Below, piece after piece: positions 1-9,790 of a DNA stretch of 64,000 nucleotides. Location: the NCBI GenBank assembly GCA_026182355.1, contig JAPFBL010000168.1, forward strand, positions 1,067,501-1,131,500, written 5' to 3'. Below the pieces are notes generated by a model, which made no database searches, was not told where the DNA came from, and saw nothing but the letters and a program-made list of their open reading frames with translations. Position numbers and translations under genes: made by a program. The stretch is from Hermatobates lingyangjiaoensis. Lineage: Eukaryota; Arthropoda; Insecta; Hemiptera; Hermatobatidae. Positions within the stretch are counted from its first letter, which is position 1, and every line of letters begins with the position of its first letter.

Positions 1-987
1 TAAACATTTTGAACATTTGTAAATACTAGATATACCTATTAAATTTGTTGATTTTTGATGTACAATTTTTATTTAAGTTTGCGGTTCGGTTACTTTTGGA
101 ACACCCTGTATTTTGAGAACTTAATTAAGCTATAAGAGTAATAAAAACCACACAACTTAAAGTACGATTTGCTGGTGTAATGTATTTATATTATAATATA
201 ATTATTAATCTCAGTGGTACCAACAATATGCATGTATTTAATACAATAAGAACACTTAATCATAACTATATATTGACTGTATTCAATATTATCTGGGTAA
301 AACAAAAAATATAAAAAGAACAACAGTCAATAGTAGTGAGATATATATTGATAAATAAATAGAGAATACATTTCAAGTGCATTAATGAATACATCCTTAG
401 TAAAACGAAGTGATATAGTTTTCACATATGAAAATTTCTAAACATTAGGTATTTTTATCATGAAGAGTTGATTGCTAAATTATATCATCCCTAAAGAAAT
501 GTTTGAATTACTGAACAAAATCTGACCACCATCTATGTTGAGAAGTTAGTAAAGTCTATAAGAGTAATAAAACCCCACTCGATATTACAAATTTATTCCG
601 AAACTTATGATTCTTAAATAAAAAATATGTCTGTAATTAAAGCAGTGTTTTTAATACTACTTTAGGACAAATACGACAATTGGTTGTATATATCCTGGTC
701 GTTAATCCTGTGGGCTGGGTGGCCTCTCGGCCTGAGTTACTACCTGCTAGGGTTTCTGGAAGCCCTTGATGTGAATTAAAGAGCCTCAAAATACGACTAC
801 TGTTTTGGACTTGAATATTTAGTAGTGGCTTCAGTTTTTGAATTAATATAGGCTGTAAAATTCTCAGTTTATGATGGTTATATTCTTTTTTTTATTATTT
901 CAGTATTTGTAACCAGCATCTCTCGGGTTAATTTAACGTTATGTTCATCTTGCATATATTTCTTGGGTGCTCGTCCCATTAAGTGCA
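1..987. other. AT-rich stretch without a gene
   Basis: No coding or RNA gene is seen. Two things stand out. The run at about 93-113 (tacttttggaacaccctgta) resembles the TACAGGGTGTNCC end motif common at arthropod DNA-transposon or LINE borders, but no partner end is visible. A segment around 127-155 (ctataagagtaataaaa) recurs at about 556-575, so part of the stretch is an old local duplication. Confidence 0.4.
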
Positions 988-1185
988 TGGTGAAGTTCAC
1001 AAGATGGTTAATAAACTAGAAATTCCACCCAAGAAGTTATTCACGTCCTGATGATGAATGTTAATCATTCGAAACATGTCGACTATAGGAGATGTACATT
1101 ATTGTGTAGATGAAATAACGAAAGTGTTATTTAGAAAAATTGTTGTTAAGGTGTCAGCTAAGTTTGGTCTCATTTTCGATAACAT
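988..1185 (+). mobile_element. HH-D repeat (Penelope-type terminal unit) carrying a hammerhead
   Basis: This repeat has a second, inverted copy at 33925-34112, sharing the segments around gaaacatgtcgac, gtgtacat and gttaaggtgtcagctaa. It carries the HHR annotated at 1043-1085. The family is short, non-coding and bordered by AT-rich sequence near (TA)n. PLE terminal repeats with HHRs are established; assignment of this copy to a PLE is inferred from the ribozyme type and context. Confidence 0.6.
1043..1085 (+). ncRNA. Hammerhead ribozyme motif, HH-D type
   Basis: Seen directly: CTGATGA at 1048-1054, one extra T, then GAATG-ttaat-CATTC as stem II, GAA at 1071-1073, and ACATGT (AC/GT with loop AT) as stem III. 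C at 1080 is the cleavage-site H17, followed by GAC, which pairs with GTC immediately before the CTGATGA box. GAAACATGTC is the usual short stem III arrangement of PLE hammerheads. Predicted cleavage is after 1080. The extra base between CTGATGA and stem II departs from the textbook core. Confidence 0.7.
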
Positions 1186-1226
1186 ATATATAATCAGATA
1201 AACGAAATGCGATTTAGCAGGACAGA

Positions 1227-1437
1227 TTACACTTAAAATAAACTGTGACACATAGGAAGAAACATAACAAAGACTCACTTTTCAATATTTCGACTGTTAT
1301 GGTGGTCGTCCTCAGGAGAAGAAGTGAATTAACTGGACGGATGATGGTTAGTTACATAGTTCAATAACGACGGTCGAAATATTGAAAAGTGAGCCTTTGT
1401 TATGTGTCACAGTTTATTCTAAGTATATATATATCTA
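1227..1437. repeat. Inverted-repeat HH-J element
   Basis: The left arm (from about 1230, aataaactgtgacacatagg) and the right arm (to about 1425, gtgtcacagtttatt) are complementary, including caatatttcgac/gtcgaaatattg and ctcacttttcaa/ttgaaaagtgag. Read on the minus strand, the left arm contains CTGAGGA (1309-1315), a stem closed by GAC/GTC, then GAAATATT, a degenerate hammerhead-like core. The right arm keeps only the 3' half. Related units are at 30600-30690 and 35212-35310. Confidence 0.5.
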
Positions 1438-1496
1438 TAAAAAGTTTTCACATAAACACGTTTTCCCATTTTCTTATTGTGGTTTGATCATTGATA
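1436..1496 (+). repeat. Truncated HH-A fragment
   Basis: Contains two HH-A end segments: ttcacataaacacgt (inverted) joined to ttttcccattttcttattg and gtggtttgatcattgat. The hammerhead core between them is missing. It is bordered by (TA)n on both sides. Confidence 0.6.
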
Positions 1497-1497
1497 T

Positions 1498-1700
1498 ATA
1501 TATATCTATATACAAAACCTAAGTTTATCGGGACTCGGTCAGTTCTTCAGGCTCAAATTAAATTCTCATTGCCTAGAAACAAAACTAAACTTTATCCTGA
1601 CCTAAGTTTATCAAGTTAGAGTTTAATTTAAACCTGAAGAACTGACCGAGTCTCGATAAACTTTAGTTTTGTTTCTGTTCCACGGTAGACACTTATCAAT
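1498..1700. repeat. Inverted repeat, gactcggtcagttcttcagg family
   Basis: The left arm (1510-1570) and right arm (1620-1690) are complementary: tatcgggactcggtcagttc against gaactgaccgagtctcgata. The same sequence is at 16455-16550 and, diverged, at 29020-29060 and 29268-29300. It contains CTGAAGA on the plus strand near 1637 but I could not build a convincing stem II, so no ribozyme is called. Confidence 0.55.
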
Positions 1701-3160
1701 ATATATATAGATATATCATTGTAACTAGTTGTGAAGTTTTTCATAAGTAACTTTCGCTTTTCGTGGTACTAAAATATAATTTTATTTCGTTCAGTATTGA
1801 TGTCCTCGTGAGTGATTCGTAGTTATATTCTATACAATATGTAAGTGATTGGCATGATATTTCAAAATATAAACATTGCAAAGTATAAAAAAAGCTTTGT
1901 AGTTGTGTCTCCTTTCACTTTGAGTTACATAATACTAAATTTACAGGAAAAAATGCAAACAAAGTTGAGTGTTGTTGCTACTTGCATGGGTAAAATTTGG
2001 CGTCCTTTGTGCTCTCCTCGCTTGGGTACCGAATCATGAATGAGCCAAACTCTTGCCTCTTAAGTTTAAGAAAGTGAAACTTAGCTATTTAGTTTCTACA
2101 TTAAGAGTTCATGTCCATCTTCAAGAAAACTCATCGCCAAGGAAAGATGACTGCTTCTTAAACATGCATAACGTCCAAAACCGGTTGAACGACTCCATCA
2201 ATAATGTATAGGTATGATTGTCAATTTGTCTCTTTATGAACATTATAGTAACTTCTAAGGTACTAAAAATGATTTCATTTTTTGCTGATGTGTATTGATT
2301 ATATTCAAACTGTTTTGAAAAGAAGAAAATGACGAAAAATGATTTGTTTGTTAGTTTAAAAGTTAGTTCTGCATGAAATAGTGATTGCATTACAGAGTTT
2401 TGTTTTTTAAGGTTATTTGATCGTAGGTAGGGCGTCATTTAGACGGGTTTCAGCACGTTTGCTTTGAGGAAGTGTCACGCTTATAATGCTTTGCTCAGCC
2501 CTGTGATTCTCTTTGATGGGTATTAAACAGCGTCATCGAGCACAATGCTTTACTCATCTTATGTGAAAGATTTCAAGGTGCCAAGGATGTGTGATGTTCG
2601 TGTATGATGTCTGAGTCATTGAGATATTCAAGCCTTCGATATTAGTCACTCACACCTGCACGAACGTTCTCTGACATTCTAATCAAGACGTGATGTTAAC
2701 TTAGCTAACAGCCAATTGGTTCTGACATAACTGTTTCTATCAGAAGGGTTGAAATGAAATATAAATACAAAATGCCAGGGAAGTTATGAACATTTTTTGA
2801 AATCTCAAAACAGACTAAAGTTAATTTTGATATTTATAGATGAACATCGAGTTTTATAAAACTCTATGAGCTTAAAAACTATGCTGCAGTTGTTTTTTTT
2901 TAGCCATTTGGGAGAAGTTTAAAAAAATTATGCCACAATGTTAGTTTAGTGAGACTGTGCCATCTGCAGAGTGGGGTGTTAAAAAAAATTATTTGCTTAA
3001 GAATATTAAGTAAGGAATTTGTAATATTAATAATAAGAAAACTTTTCTGACTGCAAAAACGGTTTTGTGTAAATTTGCATTTGACATTTTTAGGTGTTTG
3101 TAACTACATCATACAACTATGATGATTTTTTTTAGGTATTGTACTTTTATTATCAAAACA
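1701..3160. other. Unassigned AT-rich sequence
   Basis: No gene, RNA or repeat family is recognised. The 105-codon minus frame (2121-2438) and the 64-codon plus frame (1845-2039) have compositions driven by AT content and no recognisable domain. Around 2440-2700 the sequence is GC-normal, but no open frame of note is seen. Confidence 0.4.
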
Positions 3161-3164
3161 TCGA

Positions 3165-3285
3165 AAAACATATAGTGTTTCTTCTTCAAGTTTATCTACG
3201 AAATGGAAAGGAGGAAACAGAATTATCACAGTAACCAACCTGAAAAAGAACAGTATATGGTTGAAACGCGTTGTTTTAATAAAAA
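3165..3285. repeat. Degraded HH-B palindrome
   Basis: The minus arm has atagtgtttcttcttcaagt and the plus arm ctgaaaaagaacagtatatg followed by ttgaaacgcgttgtt. These are diverged versions of the HH-B arms (CTGAAGA, GAACAC..GTGTTC, GAAACGCGTTG). The core is mutated in both arms, so activity is unlikely. Confidence 0.5.
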
Positions 3286-3289
3286 AAAA

Positions 3290-4750
3290 AATACTTTATG
3301 TGGAAACTTTTTCTATTATTTTCAACAATATTATCCACGTTCTTATTAACTTAATGTTTATAAAATATAACTTCTTGTGGCTTATATTGGTTTTATTTAT
3401 GACTTGAAATGGCCAAGAATTATCATCACTTGATAAAATAACAAAATAGGAGAGTTTTATGAACGAAATTAAAGTAAATACTGTCTTATAGTAGCCTACT
3501 TTAGCTAATGATATTAACATTTGAAAAGACGAGTCAAATCTCAGAATTTAAACCCTCTTTCTACCTGCCCTCCCAAATCCTTTTCTGTCTGCTCTAAAAT
3601 AATCCAGTTTTAGAAGTTATTTCAACATTTTGCCCAACTGTTCTGAACAAAGTAGAAACTTCTGGTAAATAATTTTACCTTGCCTTCAAGGAAGGCGATT
3701 GATTTCCCTTATAGTCTGAGAGTTCTCAACTCTCCTTCAAACTTGTTTCAAAACACTTTTAACAGAAAATAACGTATTCAATTAATCAAAAGCCTTATCT
3801 AGTTTTTGGCATAAACCTAAAAGTCTTACACGTATTAAATTAGCCAAATTTTCATTTTAGTTTGTTGTTGAAGAGTTTCAACTTGCCTTGAACTGATATC
3901 TACGGAACTTATTTCAATATTTCAAGGAATAACTGGGTTGGAATGACATGCAATGACAAGTTTGGTAACATATACACTAAAACTGTATCCAATAATATAT
4001 TTTTAGAATTCATTAGGCTCAGAATTTATCGAAATATAATTCTTATGAAATTCATATTTAATTGTGTAAAATTATGTAATTGTGCAGTTAATTGTGTAAA
4101 ATGACAGTTCACAGTTCCGGGTTTGCTTAAAATATCATAAGTTCAAGAGTGCGAATTTTTTGAAAAAGGAAATCAATTTTTCTTTATTCCTGTTCTTTAG
4201 TGATTATGGCTTTACTGTCTTCCTGTTGGAAACTGATGTACAAGATTGGAAACTCGTGATTCATCATGATGTCATGATAAAAATTTTCAACATGAAAACC
4301 CTTGGGTCCAGATAAAGATTATCTGTTTATGGTATCATAATTTGATTTGGTATTTATATGATTGTGTTATTAATGCTAATAATACATACATATGCGTAAA
4401 TATGTAAGAGTAGAAGGTGATGAGAAAGAACCGTCTTTGGCAAGTTGTCAATTGCAGAGATGGATGACCTTGAAGAGAGTTCCTTAAGATATGTGGCATT
4501 GTGTTGAAAGAGACAATTGTTGGCCCAAGGATACACACACGCCCTGTCTGGCGGCAGTACAAGGCTTGCTTGCTGTTGTATAGTGTGGATACAGAGGGAA
4601 TAAAAATCCAATCGTGTGATACCTATAAGAATCATATCGTTACCTGGGTGTCGCATGCCTTTAGAAAGGGTTATAACAATAGATCAAAGGAAAGAAAATC
4701 TAATTCGATTTGAAAAATCTGAACTCCAAATACATTTTACTTCAAACTGA
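3290..4750. other. Unassigned sequence with overlapping minor ORFs
   Basis: AT-rich to 4330. Between 4354 and 4713 both strands are open (100 codons minus, 70 codons plus) and base composition is closer to neutral. The minus frame has no domain I recognise. This could be a decayed coding or transposon fragment, or chance. Confidence 0.3.
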
Positions 4751-4754
4751 TGGT

Positions 4755-4950
4755 GGGCCAGGTTAGCCCAGAGGCAACGTGTTCTCATCTGGACTGGTAA
4801 GTACAGAGTTCTATACACATTCTGGCCCTCGATTTATTCACGTATGAGGTGAATAAATATCAGCCGTCGGTTCCGAGTCTGTATGATGTCAGGTATTTGT
4901 TAAAGATCCCTGCTCTAAATACATTTGGGTTGGGCAATTATCAGTAATTC
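4755..4950 (+). mobile_element. tRNA-headed SINE, degraded copy
   Basis: Begins gggccaggttagcccag (A-box region) and continues through the body ggccctcgatttattcac, gatgtcaggta and gttaaagatccctgctct. The B box is decayed (gagttctatac for the expected ggttcgatcc). The 3' tail is truncated shortly after gggttgggcaatt. It belongs to the SINE family found at least sixteen times in this window. Confidence 0.75.
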
Positions 4951-5099
4951 TAACTTTACTATGCAGTATGATTTTACAGAACTAGTATCTCTTTTAGCTT
5001 AGTTTGTTTAGTTAGGTGGTTCTGTTAGTACGAGTATAAGAAGCTTTAAGTAAGTGGACTGTAGTATCTACCCGTTTCTTGTCCATACTAATATATAAA
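4951..5099 (+). repeat. Left part of duplicated segment
   Basis: Contains ctagtatctcttttagctta and gtggactgtagtatctac, which recur at 5595-5625 and 5920-5940, and again at 6395-6425. It forms the left flank of the HH-A insertion at 5100. Confidence 0.5.
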
Positions 5100-5326
5100 A
5101 AGATTTCACATAAACACGTGAAATAACAATCAATGATCAAACCACAATTAGAAAATGGGAAAGCAAGACTAAGATCTTTCAACCGTAACAAGCGGTTGGT
5201 TGTTACTGCATCCAACCATTCAACTGCATGTAGTATTTCAGTTGGGTTTTTGACTCTGACGAAGACCGCTTGTTACGGTTGAAAGATCTTAGTCTTGTTT
5301 TCCCATTTTCTTATTGTAGTTTGATC
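5100..5326. mobile_element. HH-A insertion (inverted pair) with 13-bp target duplication
   Basis: Two HH-A units face each other around a short spacer. The direct repeat actaatatataaa flanks the insertion at 5087-5099 and 5327-5339, a clean target-site duplication. The plus unit has a full hammerhead (5244-5304). The minus unit is truncated after the stem II loop and lacks the CUGANGA box. The orthologous empty arrangement exists in the paralogous segment at 6395-6450, confirming that this is an insertion. Confidence 0.8.
5244..5304 (+). ncRNA. Hammerhead ribozyme motif, HH-A type
   Basis: GGG/CCC and GACT/AGTC form stem I around an internal loop. CTGACGA is at 5256-5262; stem II is ACCG/CGGT extended by A-U pairs with a bulged G, followed by GAA, AGATCT (AG/CT around loop AT) as stem III and U as H17. 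Predicted cleavage is 5' of AGTCTTG. It is identical in the core to 9657-9717. Confidence 0.75.
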
Positions 5327-6012
5327 ACTAATATATAAATGAAGATGTCTTCTCCTTGTACAGTTTCTCTACGTCCGTCGTCATCTTAATTTCTACTTAC
5401 TAGATATGCTGACACATATTGATAATTGCGCCTATCTAATTACTTTAATTAAATTGCAGCTACAAATCAATGTCATCATCATTAGGCAGCATTACAATCC
5501 ATTTTGAAGTTATTACGTTATTATGACAGCACATATATTCTCAGTAGCATTTATCTGTAATTCTAACTTTAGTATAGAGCAATATTCTATAGAACCAGTA
5601 TCTCTTTTAGGTTAGTTTGTTTAGGATTCAGTATAACTTTAGTTATTGTTTGTTTAGTTCTCTAGTTGGGTGGCTCTGTTTTAAAAGGACTATCTATATT
5701 TTATAAGGTATCTGGTCGCTGCTCGTTTTGATAGGAAAGTACACACCCTCTCCGTTCGTTTAACAGCTGTGCAATGGGTTTTTCGCCACCATACGGCCCT
5801 CTTAGTAAGTTACCGGCTCTAATTCTCTTTTCGATTCTCTTCCTCCATCACCTCTTCGAGTTCTAGGTTCGTGTGCGAATACAGTTTGTTTAGTTCTTTA
5901 GTTAGGTAGTTTGGTGGGTGTAAGGACTGTAGTATCTAACTGCTACTTGTTTTGATAATGAAGTCTCTGCATTGGTTTAACAGCTGTACAGTGGGTTCAG
6001 TTCAGAAATCTG
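5327..6012 (+). repeat. Segmental repeat copy 1
   Basis: A 685-bp non-coding segment repeated at 6425-7165. Shared blocks include gaagatgtcttctccttgta, ttaggattcagtataacttt, ggtatctggtcgctgctcgt and cagttcagaaatctgtagca. No gene is recognised within it; the 60-codon frame starting at 5952 runs into the tandem repeat. Confidence 0.75.
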
Positions 6013-6424
6013 TAGCAGACAGACTTCGCCGCTACATTGCCTTTCCGATTGTCTTGCTTTGCAGTTCAGAGATTCGTGTGCGCGGGTTTGTTCCTGGAGA
6101 CAGCAGTCGCTTGGCAGGTGGGCTGGTCTTTTGACAAGGCAAGCCGTGCAGTAGGCTGTTCTCCATGACAGATTGTTGTCCGGCCAAAGCCTTGTCAGTA
6201 CACTCTCTCAATCCGTCACCGCCTCTCCATTGCCTTTCCGATTTTCTTCCTTTGCAGTTCAGAGATTCGTGTGCGGGGGTTTGTTCCTGGAGGCAGCAGT
6301 CGCTTGGCAGGTGGGCTGGTCTTTTGACAACCAAGCCGTGCAGTAGGCTGTTCTCCATGACAGATTGTTGTTCGACCAAAGCCTTGTCAGTACAGTGGAC
6401 TGTCAGTATCTACCACGTCTGTCT
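6013..6424 (+). repeat. GC-rich ~202-bp tandem repeat, block 1
   Basis: About two units, registered on tgacagattg at 6167 and 6359. The units contain ctctccattgcctttccg, cagttcagagattcgtgtgc and cttggcaggtgggctggtct. It is much richer in G and C than the surroundings. Long open frames on both strands follow from the lack of stops in the unit and are not taken as genes. Confidence 0.8.
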
Positions 6425-6450
6425 CTCTAATATACAATTGAAGATGTCTT
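6395..6450 (+). other. Empty paralogous site of the HH-A insertion
   Basis: gtggactgtcagtatctacc runs on through ctctctaatatac straight to gaagatgtcttctccttg, with no HH-A sequence. In copy 1 the same flanks are separated by the 5100-5326 insertion plus one extra target copy. Confidence 0.75.
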
Positions 6451-7165
6451 CTCCTTGTACAGTTTCTGTACGATTCCGTCGTGCTTCGGTTATGTACTAC
6501 TTACTGGATATGCTGACAGCATATTGCTAATTGCGCCTAGTGCTGGTTACTTTAATGTACATAGCAGCTACAAATCATGTCATCGTGCATTAGGCTGCAT
6601 TACAATCCATTTTGACAGTATTACGTTGTTATGACAGCGCCTATAATCCTTCAGTAGCATTTATCTGTAATTCTACTTTAGTATACCGCATTTCTATAGA
6701 ACCAGTATGCTCTTTCTGATTAGCTTGCTTTAGGATTCAGTATAACTTTAGTTATTCGTTTGGTTTAGTTCTCTAGTTGAGGTGGCGTCGGTTTTAAGGA
6801 CTATCTATATTTTATAAGGTATCTGGTCGCTGCTCGTTTTGATAAGAGTACACAGCCTCTCCAGTAGCTGTTCTAACAGCTGTGCAGATTGTTTTCGCCA
6901 CCATACGGCCCTCTTAGTCAGTTACACGGCTCTCAATTCTCTTTTCGCTTCTCCATTGCCTTTCCGATCCTTGCTTTGCAGTTCTAGAGATTCGTGTGCG
7001 AATACAGTTTGTTTAGTTCCTGGAGTTAGCAGTCGTTTGGTGGGTGGGCTAAGGTCTGTTGTATCTAACTGCAAGCTTGTTTTGCAGTAGCTGAATTCTC
7101 CATGACAGATTGGTTTGCAACAGCTGTACAGTGGTTCAGTTCAGAAATCTGTAGCAGATCCGTCA
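6425..7165 (+). repeat. Segmental repeat copy 2, mosaic with the tandem unit
   Basis: Copy of 5327-6012 with many short indels. Its 3' half alternates between copy-1 sequence and 202-bp unit sequence (for example ctccattgcctttccgat then gaatacagtttgtttagttc). This may be gene conversion, or a consensus error where an assembler merged two related repeats. Confidence 0.65.
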
Positions 7166-7785
7166 CTTCGCCTCTCCATTGCCTTTCCGGTTCTTCCTGT
7201 GTCCCTTTGCAGTTCAGAGATTCGTGTGCGCGGGTTTGTTCCTGGAGACAGCAGTCGCTTGGCAGGTGGGCTGGTCTTTTGACAAGGCAAGCCGTGCAGT
7301 AGGCTGTTCTCCATGACAGATTGTTGTCCGGCCAAAGCCTTGTCAGTACACTCTCTCAACCCGTCACCGCCTCTCCATTGCCTTTCTGATTCTCTTCCCG
7401 TATCACCTTTGCAGTTCAGAGATTCGTGTGCGCGGGTTTGTTCCTGGAGACAGCAGTCGCTTGGCAGGTGGGCTGGTCTTTTGACAAGGCAAGCCGTGCA
7501 GTAGGCTGTTCTCCATGACAGATTGTTGTCCGGCCAAAGCCTTGTCAGTACACTCTCTCAACCCGTCACCGCCTCTCCATTGCCTTTCCGGTTCTCTTCC
7601 TGTGTCACCTTTGCAGTTCAGAGATTCGTGTGCGCGGGTTTGTTCCTGGAGACAGCAGTCGCTTGGCAGGTGGGCTGGTCTTTTGACAAGGCAAGCCGTG
7701 CAGTAGGCTGTTCTCCATGACAGATTGTTGTCCGGCCAAAGCCTTGTCAGTACACTCTCTCAATCCGTCACCGCCTCTCCATTGT
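7100..7785 (+). repeat. GC-rich 202-bp tandem repeat, block 2
   Basis: Units register on tgacagattg at 7103, 7314, 7516 and 7718; the last two intervals are exactly 202 bp and those copies are almost identical. The array ends in unique sequence after about 7785. Homogeneity indicates recent expansion or conversion. Confidence 0.85.
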
Positions 7786-9630
7786 CTTCCCCTGTCCTCT
7801 TTCCTAATCGCCTTTGGCACTTCATTACCCATTGTGCCCACCCCTTCCTCCATCTCATTAATCTTTCTGACAATCATTTCTTGGAATTAACCAGACTTGA
7901 CGTTTCGCTAGTCTATGCTACATTAATTGACTTCTTCATCACTTGTGTCATTCATATATTCAGATTGAATTATTTACTCATCTTGTTGACTCAACTTCAA
8001 CACAGTCTTATTTTACAATGTACTTTATTCCTTTCGTTTTTATTCTTTCAAATTTTGGATGTATCTTCACAGTTTTATTATGTTTGTTATTATTACGTTA
8101 ATATGTTAACGTATTATGTTAATACGTTATATATTATGCTATTATGTTAATATGGAGGTCATATTAACATTTTTAGCCTTTTTAAGCTAAATTCTATGCT
8201 TAGGAATTACGTTTTATTGTTTAATATTGTTCTCTATTATCTAACGCAATTCTTTCCTGTTTTTCTTCATCAATTTAAAGATGTCTTAAAGTTTGATGAC
8301 CGAAACAATATTGTGCTTGTTCACATTGTCTTTAACGCAATTCTTGATTCCTTGAATGCCATGATTTCCTGATATTCGCAATTCCTTGTGTACCAAATAC
8401 CTTAATAGGCGAGGATTTAGAATACCATACATATGAAGTGATATTATTGATTATATCATTGTCTTGTAAATGGACAACTAATTTTATTGAACTTTTTAAA
8501 ACTGTTTTGAATAAAATAAAGTGTGAATGGCCTTGTATTATAAGAAATATTAGAAACGTTTTTGATACAAACAAACAAAAAAATAGTTCAACCAGTTCTT
8601 TCAAGGATTTAGTAAAAAAAATCGATCTATTTTATAAAAAAAATATTTATAGTGACAAAATGAGTAAAAGAATGTATATTGGAAAAGGAAGGGAAGATGA
8701 AGTAAATATGTGGAGATTTTGAAGGAGAGGTAAGAGACCGTGGGCAGACTCCCACTCGCGTCCCGTTCCCCAATAAATCACTGCCCAGCAGTATTGTCTT
8801 CCTTCCCTTAACCAGGTCTTGAATTATCCGCCATAACCTTTGCCCAGTCAGTGACCTTCTTTAGCTACCTCTGCCCCACTGCTTCTGGATTGCGACATGA
8901 CAGTTCAACCAGTAGTTGGCTATTTCCCAGTCTTGATCATTTAATAGTTATTGAAATGTTTCTTTTGTTCTTTACCCTCGTAACTTTAATAAAAAAATGT
9001 TCATGTCCTGATCATTCTGAATCCTACAATTCTATTTTACTCTCCCAGTTTTATTATATAATAACTGGCTTATTTAACTTTGACGAAAAAAAAAACATAT
9101 TTTATTGTTGTAGCAATCACCTTTTTGATCACTAGTTAGTAGGGTATATGTGTGGGTGGTCCGTTGCAATAATTCCTGCTTGCTGCTTTCATAATGCGCT
9201 TATTAAGGCACTAGTTTGATGGTAGACTTTCTGTCCAAATTAGGACAGTCAAGAAATCTTCACTGATTTCCATTTGATTCACTGAAGCTAGTCAAGGGTG
9301 TAGAACGTTTTGTTGCTTTTGTAGGTCTTATTCAACTTCATAGAGTTCTTTTCGTACAGTGACGTAACATTAGGCCTCCTTTAGGATGACTAATGACGTC
9401 TCATCTTCAGTCGCTTTCTGTTCAGGTTTATGTCGCACCAGTTGCATGCGCAATAGCTATAGTGAACCGTCATGCTCGTCATCTTTAAGAATCCATAAAA
9501 AACTATATCTCTATACATATAAAATTGGTGTTCTTGTTTGCATGTTTGCACACAGAAGAAAATTGGATACCTGTTCATTCCAGTTTAAGACGAATTATTC
9601 AAATAAATATTAAAGAAAACAGTGAGTAAT
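7786..9630. other. Unassigned sequence with a GC-rich patch
   Basis: 7786-8700 is AT-rich; the 141-codon frame from 7725 is the array's open frame run on and is not convincing. The 94-codon plus frame 8438-8722 is lysine-rich from AT bias. 8705-8935 is GC-rich (cgcgtcccgttccccaataa) but shows no splice-bounded frame. 9380-9600 has a 75-codon frame without recognised domain. Confidence 0.35.
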
Positions 9631-9631
9631 A

Positions 9632-9790
9632 TATTACTATACAATCAATGATCGTTGGGTTTTTGACTCTGACGAAGACCGCTTGTTACGGTTGAAAGAT
9701 CTTAGTCTTGTTTTCCCATTTCTTATTGTGGTTTGATCATTGATTGTTATTTCACGTGTTTATGTGAAATCTTTTTGTATTACTATACAA
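9632..9790 (+). mobile_element. HH-A element, single copy, with 13-bp target duplication
   Basis: The direct repeat tattactatacaa at 9632-9644 and 9778-9790 bounds a 133-bp element (9645-9777) that starts tcaatgatcgttggg and ends tatgtgaaatctttttg. It has no ORF. This copy defines the unit ends and holds an intact-looking hammerhead (9657-9717). Confidence 0.85.
9657..9717 (+). ncRNA. Hammerhead ribozyme motif, reference HH-A copy
   Basis: Stem I: GGG 9657-9659 with CCC 9715-9717 and GACT 9665-9668 with AGTC 9704-9707, separated by an internal loop of T-rich strands. CTGACGA is at 9669-9675. Stem II and its loop are 9676-9693. GAA is at 9694-9696. Stem III AGATCT is 9697-9702 (two pairs, loop AT). 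H17 is T9703, so cleavage is predicted between 9703 and 9704. Ends open through stem I, as in type I hammerheads. Tertiary contact between the stem I internal loop and stem II loop is possible but untested. Confidence 0.8.

Noticed and set aside
93..113. DNA-transposon end (ggaacaccctgta)
   Set aside because: Only one end is in the window and nothing else supports it.
1520..1690. Hammerhead in the gactcggtcagttcttcagg family
   Set aside because: CTGAAGA is present, but no acceptable stem II/GAA/stem III could be formed.
2121..2438. 105-codon minus frame
   Set aside because: AT-driven composition, no domain, no splice or promoter context.
4354..4713. Overlapping open frames on both strands
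   Set aside because: Composition is fairly normal, but neither strand gives a recognisable protein or splice signals; kept only as unassigned.
6032..7877. Repeated 60-120-codon frames, including minus-strand ones with MVEQQSVMENSLLHGL-type starts
   Set aside because: Products of the 202-bp tandem unit, present in several frames, with no domain.
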